Shown: positions 57,967-64,000 of the stretch, one piece after another
How positions within the stretch are numbered: the first letter of the stretch is position 1
Layout: every line of letters starts with the position of its first letter
NCBI RefSeq assembly: GCF_003672135.1
Contig: NC_039514.1
Coordinates: 6,887,287-6,951,286, forward strand
Reading direction: 5' to 3'
DNA: 64,000 nt
Source of the DNA: Ooceraea biroi
Lineage: Eukaryota > Arthropoda > Insecta > Hymenoptera > Formicidae
The notes under the pieces: generated by a model
Told to the model about the DNA's origin: nothing
Databases searched by the model: none
What the model saw: the letters and a program-made list of their open reading frames with translations, nothing else
Position numbers and translations under genes: made by a program

Positions 57967-60900
57967 GGTATAGGTGTGCATCACGTCGTCGCGCGCGTCC
58001 GCCGCACTTCTCTACTTATCGTAATTACAATGATAAAGATGCAACAAACCGGCGGCACGATTCCATCATTCCGTCATCGTACGGTACCCGAGCCGAGCGT
58101 ATACGTTATTACCGTAAATATCGGAATCTGCAATAATGCGGCGATACACTCTGTGTATAACGCCGCGCGCAAGTAAACTGGAATTTATATTACCGTACGG
58201 CTATTATAGGCGACGCAACGGTAAACCCCGATATCGAACCGCGTGCAAGTTACTATGCAAATCGGATTGTAGCTTTATGAGGGCTCCGATACGCAAACCC
58301 CGCGTTTCCTTGATCGTACATCAGATAGGTAATGTATGTCCCCCTTCAGTAGTCAACGGTAGCTCGATCGTGCATTGATCTTCCTCTGCAGTTTTATACT
58401 CGTATTTATGTAAGTACGTATTATATCATTATGTTATGTCTCTTCGATTCCATTGATTGGAGTTGTCGTTACTGCGGCGTTAATAAATTCCCAAGTGGCG
58501 AAATATACGATTCAGCTACTTCAATATAATAATAAATATAATTGATTAAATATAGTGATTAATAATAATTTGATACACTTGTGTAAATGTTCTGCCAATT
58601 ATTTAACATTAATTGACGAGCTGTACGCGTGCGTGATTCTTTATAATGTTGAACGTTTTATAAATGTGTCACTCGAAGTAGAAATCGATGGAGCAACATG
58701 TGGCAAATGTCGATATTACGAAGAAGAATGTGATCCGAGCGTGTATTTTACGCTCGTAAAAGTGTCTCTTGGGACGTGCGAAGCACTCGAGTAGCAGTGC
58801 CAAGTGGCCGGTTTAATGGCACGTCCGAGGTGTGTCCGCGGCGATTCAAGGTCCGTGATATGCTGCCGCGATTCTGTTATCACTTCCCAAGCAACAGTCG
58901 CTCCCATTGTCCGTCTGGCGATATTTCTCCGACCGCGTACCTACACGTGTGTGCCATTGAAATATCATTTTTCCATGGCCAGACGCGTCCCATCGAACGC
59001 CAATTCGAGCACCGCACGAGCGATTTTATTTTTTAATTCTTTGGAAACAAATGTGGCTTCGATGCTGCATTTAGTGATTTATTACAAAATGCTTTAACAG
59101 TAACGCTTAAATAAAATAATAAATAAAGATAAAACAATATCTTTTGTTCTTCCTTTCTCGAGAAACAATTATTAAAAAATTAAAATATAATATTACGACG
59201 TTGGAATATCAAAATATTAAATACTAAAAAGTTCACAGTTAGCTGAAGCGTAGTCAAGGGAGAGGACTCGTCGCCCGTTCGCGCGCGAGCGCACGGCCAT
59301 CCGTCACATTAAGGGATGAGAAATGTATAATGCCGGGATGTTACCATCCTTCAATGTCCCATTTTTCTGTCACCCGCGCGCGCGCACGCCCTTTGGCCCT
59401 TTTGTCCCCCCTGACCTCGCGCTGCCACGAGCCGCCTCGCGTGGCGACTCAATGGCGAATGCTGACTATGTGCTGGCTACTCGGCTCGGAAAACGCGTGT
59501 CCGCAGGATTATCGAAGAATGCTCGGACACAGGCGGGACTTCGGAGCCTTTTTAGGTTGCCGTCCTTTGAGTCCATTCACGCGGCCACTCGAGCGTGCCC
59601 ACATCATGGACCGATGATTCGCGCGGCTCGCCCGCGCTCGGATGACAGCTGAGGTGGGACACACGACGCGTCTAATTGCCAATTAAAAAGACATTTTTCG
59701 TCGCAGGCAAGCTGACCGATTGAATGGCCAGCCACTCGCTCGCGCTGCACGTCACCGATCATCGCCAACGCTCGGACATCTGCATCTCGATCAACGGGGC
59801 AACCCGCGTTCTCGGAGGGTCGAACGTCTCTTTCATCGCGTCCAGAAAACGATGGACTTCGTGCGAGAGGATCGTGGTGCCGAAAAATTCGAGAAACACG
59901 CGAAAAATTTATTAAACATAAATTAATATTGTTATAAAATAAAATTAACAGTCTCGCGACCGATTTAGTGTTGGATTGGAAGAATAATTTTCTCGCTGGA
60001 CCGATCTCGATTTAATGCAAATTATCTTTATACATACTACTCCTCTTAAACATTCTATAGCAATCAAGATGAATCGACGCACGCGTTGTTATCCGATGCA
60101 CGCCGTGAATCACGCGACTGGAATCGGGCTCGATCTTCTCGAATGAAATTCGATGGTTTCCAGGAAGCAATCGATTCACTCCGACGAATAGGCGCGTGTG
60201 TGCGGTAGTCATCCACCCTCCTTGATCGAGTCGGTTCGATCGTCATCAGCGGGTCAGATAGGCGTGGATCGCCGCGGCATATGGGCACAAAAGGCGCCGC
60301 GAACGGACTCTGCCCGAGAAGAGGATCTCTTCTTCCTCTTTTCCCGTCCGACCCCTGCCTCCTGATCCCCCCCGCCTACCCCTCCGGGCTCATTCGCCGC
60401 TCGCATCTTTTTCTCCCGTCGCTTTTACCCGTCTCCTCCTACTCCGATTTTTTTAACCGGAAAACCAGTTCAGGCTAGATGCAATGCGAGATACTGGCAC
60501 CCGGAAGGAGGCCCTCCCCCCTGCCCGCGTCTCGTCTGTTCAAGCTGCGGCAGCCAAGAAGCCCGAAATTTCGTAAAAAGGGTTCGAGAAAATAACAAAA
60601 CGGACCGGGGACCAGCTGCGTTCCCCTTTCCACGCTTGAAGACGAGCCTGAGAAAGAAAGGGGTGAATGGCGGAAAGGGCCGCCGGCGGGAAAGGGGATA
60701 CCTTTCGCCGCGCGAGGGACACCTTTTTCCCCGAGGATCGCTTCCTGATTCTCCCGTGCGTCGGAGAATCCGAGAGGATCCGGAGTCACGTGTCGCGTGC
60801 CGTGGCACGCGAGCGTGTCGGAGCGGCGCCGCGCTTTGCGACGACGATCATCGTTGCGATACGCAGCGAGGAGAGAATTCAGGAAGGGACTCGAGAAAGG

Positions 60901-62560
60901 GCACCATCGACCGCCAAGTTACGATTTCCGGGAGATTTACTTTCAATCTCTTCCTCTTCCGCGCGCGGATCGGCGCGTAATTCACTGTCCGCCGCCACCC
61001 TTTGCGTAACGGCCACAAATCATCTCGCACGTCCCCTCGCATGTACTTGTAGTACATGTATATATAGATGTATTACAAAGTCGTCAACGTTCCCTCTCTG
61101 ACGCGTCGTAAATCTCGGCGACGTTAGAGCGCACGCCGCGCGCGAAACTCGTCCTCTCGTCCGTCGACATTCTCAAATTAGCCGAAGAAAGAGCATAATT
61201 CCCGAGGTCCCAAGCCGAGTAATTTTCTGGCGCACGCACGCGAGCGTACGGCATCGGAATAATTACGCGCACGACAGAATCCGCCATTTAGAGAGAGAAA
61301 GAGAGATGTCTCGTTTCCCATTTGCGCCCCATAAAATCGCGGCTGCTACAGCACGCGCGCACGGGCGCACGTGTGCATAATTGTTCCTTAGGTCGAAAGC
61401 AAATGATCCTATATAAGAACGCTTCGCTCAGCTCGGCGCTTCGCCGGTGTACAAAAGAATTCGGTGCATGACCGAGAATTGATGCGGTACCACGATCATT
61501 CGTCATTCATCAAGATCGAGTTTCGAGACATCACTACCCGCGATTCTAGACCGCCGAACGAAGTGGAAAGAGTAGTCCTCGACTACCACTTGCTAAAATT
61601 AATTAAACGGTTATTAAAGCAATAAGGATGAATACACCCCTATCTTTGCAAGATCACACGACGCGATGAGGTGGAATATGGGTCAAGCGGATCGATCCGC
61701 ATACCTCCCAGTACGAGTTTATGAGCGATTCGGCTGGTTCGAGGGAATGTCCGTGGTGAAAACGGGGTGGCATGCTCCGTGTGCGTACGAGTGCACGGAG
61801 TGCGCGGAGCGAACGCTCTCGCCGGCGTCCCATTCGAAACGGAGCGCAGGAGCGAACGCGGAAGAGGAGAGGCCGCTGCTCTAGTCCCTTTCCGAGTAAG
61901 AGTGGGTTAAGGCCCAAGGTACTGGCTGTCGCCTCGCTGAAGGCGAGATCCCCCCGGATGCGGAGGATGCGCGGCCACCGCTCGCCTCCCGCGCCACCGA
62001 CCTACAGACTCCGAAGCCGCGGTGGGCACCTTATATACCTAACTGTACCTACATTCACGTTTGCGAACGAGCGGACGTGTACCGGACGCATACGATGAAC
62101 CGCCACCGAGACGACCCTGTCCGTCCCCCTCTCTTCCTCTCTCTCTCTTGCTTTCTTGCTATTCTCTAAACCTCACTCTTTCTCCTTTCTCTTTTCCTCT
62201 CTCTCTCTTTCTCTTTCTTCTCTTCCATTTCTCTTCCTGCCCCTCTCGTCCCTGCCGCGCGTTGCGCTTCTTCACACGCACACGCAACCTGCACCGCGGC
62301 TGTTTGGCGGTGCACACATACGCCCACCGGGGCGGCCGTATAAAGCAGCACGCTGGCGGTGACGTATATACGTGAGAGTGCCTTTTATGTAGGTACCTAC
62401 ATGCGTGAAGGAGGCCTGAACCGTGCCTTCGAGATATGGCCCGTTACTCGCGGGGTGTCGCGCACTGGAGCCAGTTACCGTGTTACCGCAATTCAGGCCA
62501 CAAAGTCAAAATACAGTTAGCCGCGGTGGCCGCGTGCGAGAGAAAGAGAGATAGGAAGGG

Positions 62561-62583
62561 AAAGAGAGAGAGAGAGAGAGAGA
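62561..62583. repeat. GA microsatellite
   Basis: About eleven AG units in purine-rich sequence, about 300 bases after a pyrimidine-rich stretch (62110-62250). Confidence 0.85.
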
Positions 62584-64000
62584 ACCGCTTAGCTGCACGA
62601 AAAAAGAAATCCGGCTACCGGCGTCGTCGGTCATTCGTTCGTTCATTCGCTGTCGTCGTCGTCATCCTCGTCGATCGTTCCCGTCGCCGTCGTGCCCGGC
62701 CACGGAGAACACATCCGGCAGTAGACCTACTTGCATGCAACAGCACCACCTCATCCTCTCTGCTCGGGCTCGAGGCTGGCACGCCAAAACTGCGCGAGCG
62801 GAGGCTGCCTGCATGGTCGGGATCAGCTCAAGCCGATCGAGCAATCGTGAGAAACGCTCGGATGCGCGGCCTGGAGAGCGTACGGTATTTTTGCCAATAT
62901 ACCGTTCCTCCGACGTCACCGATGAAAAAATCTAGGTCTCGCCGGCAGGCTTTCTAGCACACCTTTCGGTACTTTCTTCTTGGTATGTGACTCGTAGGTC
63001 GAGAAGCATTTTCATCGAGGCGGGAACATTCTCCTGAACACCCGTTAATCCGGATTAGGGTAGACCGTGCGGCAATCAACCGCTGTGTGCACATTTAGTG
63101 AAAGATGCTCGAGTTTCGTGCACCGAATGCGTTTTATCTTTCTCGATTTATCATTTATTTCGATTTGCTTCGATAATGCAATACTTGAACAATATGCTGT
63201 TTTAAATATTGTATTTACGTCGATGTAGCCAGATATATTGGCCTTTAACGTATTTTACGTTCCGAACCAGGAAATATTTTGGCTTTAATTGTTTTTATTC
63301 ACATAAATATTCTTTTACAGTATTTAAAAAATGTTTTTATTTTATATATGCGCACTATGCATTCGTAGAAAATTGCTGTCTACTTACGCGCGCGTCGGGA
63401 TCTAATTCTACAGTTACTGTTAAATTTTCTCAGGCTGCTTTTTCATTAAGACGCGATATAACGACAGTGACATCCGCGCCGTTGCGCAGGTAGGTACGCG
63501 TTAGTACGATTGTACGATTCCGACTTTCCCTCTTCCTCCGTTTCCTTTACCGCTTGACCTGCCCGCATCCGCGAGAGAAACTAGGCCGAGAACTTCGATG
63601 TTTGCTCTGCGAGCTTTAATAGAGCCATCAGTCTCAGCGGCCGCTCAGGACCCTGACACCATAGATCAGTGCCGTAAGTTAGTGCACGTTGCCGCGGACA
63701 GCCGAGCTCGTTTCGCGTAATGTTTCTGCCGTATGGCGCCAGTGTTACACACTGCCGCACACGAACGCGCTCCAAGTATAATAGCTCGTGCATTCGAGTT
63801 CCCCGTAATAAACGTGCGGATAAACGACATGATCGCGACAGTAATACCCGCACCTCCTTTAGCCGATCGAGCGGCGTGTACATGATTCACATAAATCTGT
63901 AATTAGACGATTCATACGGCAGTTTTACAAAGGATGTGTTACAGCTCCCTGCGTTAGCCTGTTTTTCGCGTGAATTCTTTGAAAATCTGTAATATAATAA

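Larger units (their letters stand above)
43197..64000. other. No supportable gene: repeats, strand-asymmetric tracts and AT-rich blocks
   Basis: Both strands were read for exon chains, RNA genes and transposons; none is convincing. Long frames (299 and 302 codons at 44922-45843, 319 codons on the minus strand at 45911-46870, 178 codons at 49901-50437) consist of Ser/Pro/Leu or Arg/Glu low-complexity runs produced by CT/GA-rich DNA. GC-rich, pyrimidine-rich islands at about 44.6-47.7, 49.1-50.6 and 59.3-62.9 kb could be promoter regions or 5' UTR exons of a gene whose coding exons lie outside the window. This is inference from composition only. Confidence 0.5.

Noticed and set aside
58555..58794. 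79-codon frame with C-G-K-C-R-Y-Y-E-E-E-C-D-P
   Set aside because: The Cys spacing looked domain-like, but the frame lies in AT-rich DNA, has no good splice acceptor, and matches no family I can name.
59699..59926. Possible exon after TTTCGTCGCAG at 59705
   Set aside because: Two frames are open for 60-70 codons, neither with a motif, and no partner exon was found.
1..64000. CRISPR arrays, prokaryotic operons, phage or defence systems
   Set aside because: No spaced direct repeats and no ribosome-binding-site-led gene strings; the genes have spliceosomal introns, so the DNA is eukaryotic.

Overview
The window looks like nuclear DNA of an insect, most probably a hymenopteran and perhaps an ant. 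This is inferred from spliced genes with GT-AG introns, CpG-rich sequence broken by AT-rich blocks, abundant GA/CT microsatellites, and a TA-flanked mariner-type fold-back element. No species can be named from sequence alone. I see no operons, rRNA, tRNA or CRISPR.

Only two protein-coding genes can be reconstructed with confidence, both on the + strand. (1) Positions 11032-19770 hold a five-exon SLC5-type solute transporter. All splice phases agree and the protein is 669 aa. Its leader contains no ATG for about 770 nt. The core first helix carries two arginines and one Ser/Thr of the predicted Na2 sodium site is a leucine, so it may be an atypical, possibly sodium-independent, member. (2) Positions 28748-41540 hold a seven-exon M17 leucyl-aminopeptidase-like gene (W07G4.4 type, 520 aa) with every expected metal-site residue present. 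About 1 kb downstream, at 42573-42902, lies a second, diverged copy of its last exon. It has the same splice phase, its own pyrimidine tract and its own poly(A) signal, and it runs into a Cys/Pro-rich tail. This putative alternative terminal exon is the most interesting signal in the window: it would give a 576-aa isoform ending in a CGPC-style cysteine-rich tail.

Layout: 1-10.25 kb has no supportable gene. 10.4-20 kb is the transporter with its leader and introns; the introns hold a 20-bp tandem repeat with CRE/E-box-like cores and a perfect 21-bp hairpin. 20-28.7 kb is intergenic or upstream sequence with a GC-rich island (about 21.95-23.0 kb) and a 579-bp fold-back MITE (26534-27112). 28.7-43.2 kb is the aminopeptidase, whose second intron holds three 118-bp tandem repeats inside a duplicated AT-rich block. 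43.2-64 kb has no gene I can support; it contains long strand-asymmetric pyrimidine/purine tracts (about 45.0-45.7, 46.0-46.1, 49.65-50.3 and 62.1-62.25 kb) and a few hairpins. The long open frames there are low-complexity artefacts.

The two genes have no obvious functional link; they are neighbours in the same orientation. The transporter would act in a membrane on a small organic solute, and the aminopeptidase would be a soluble metallo-exopeptidase.
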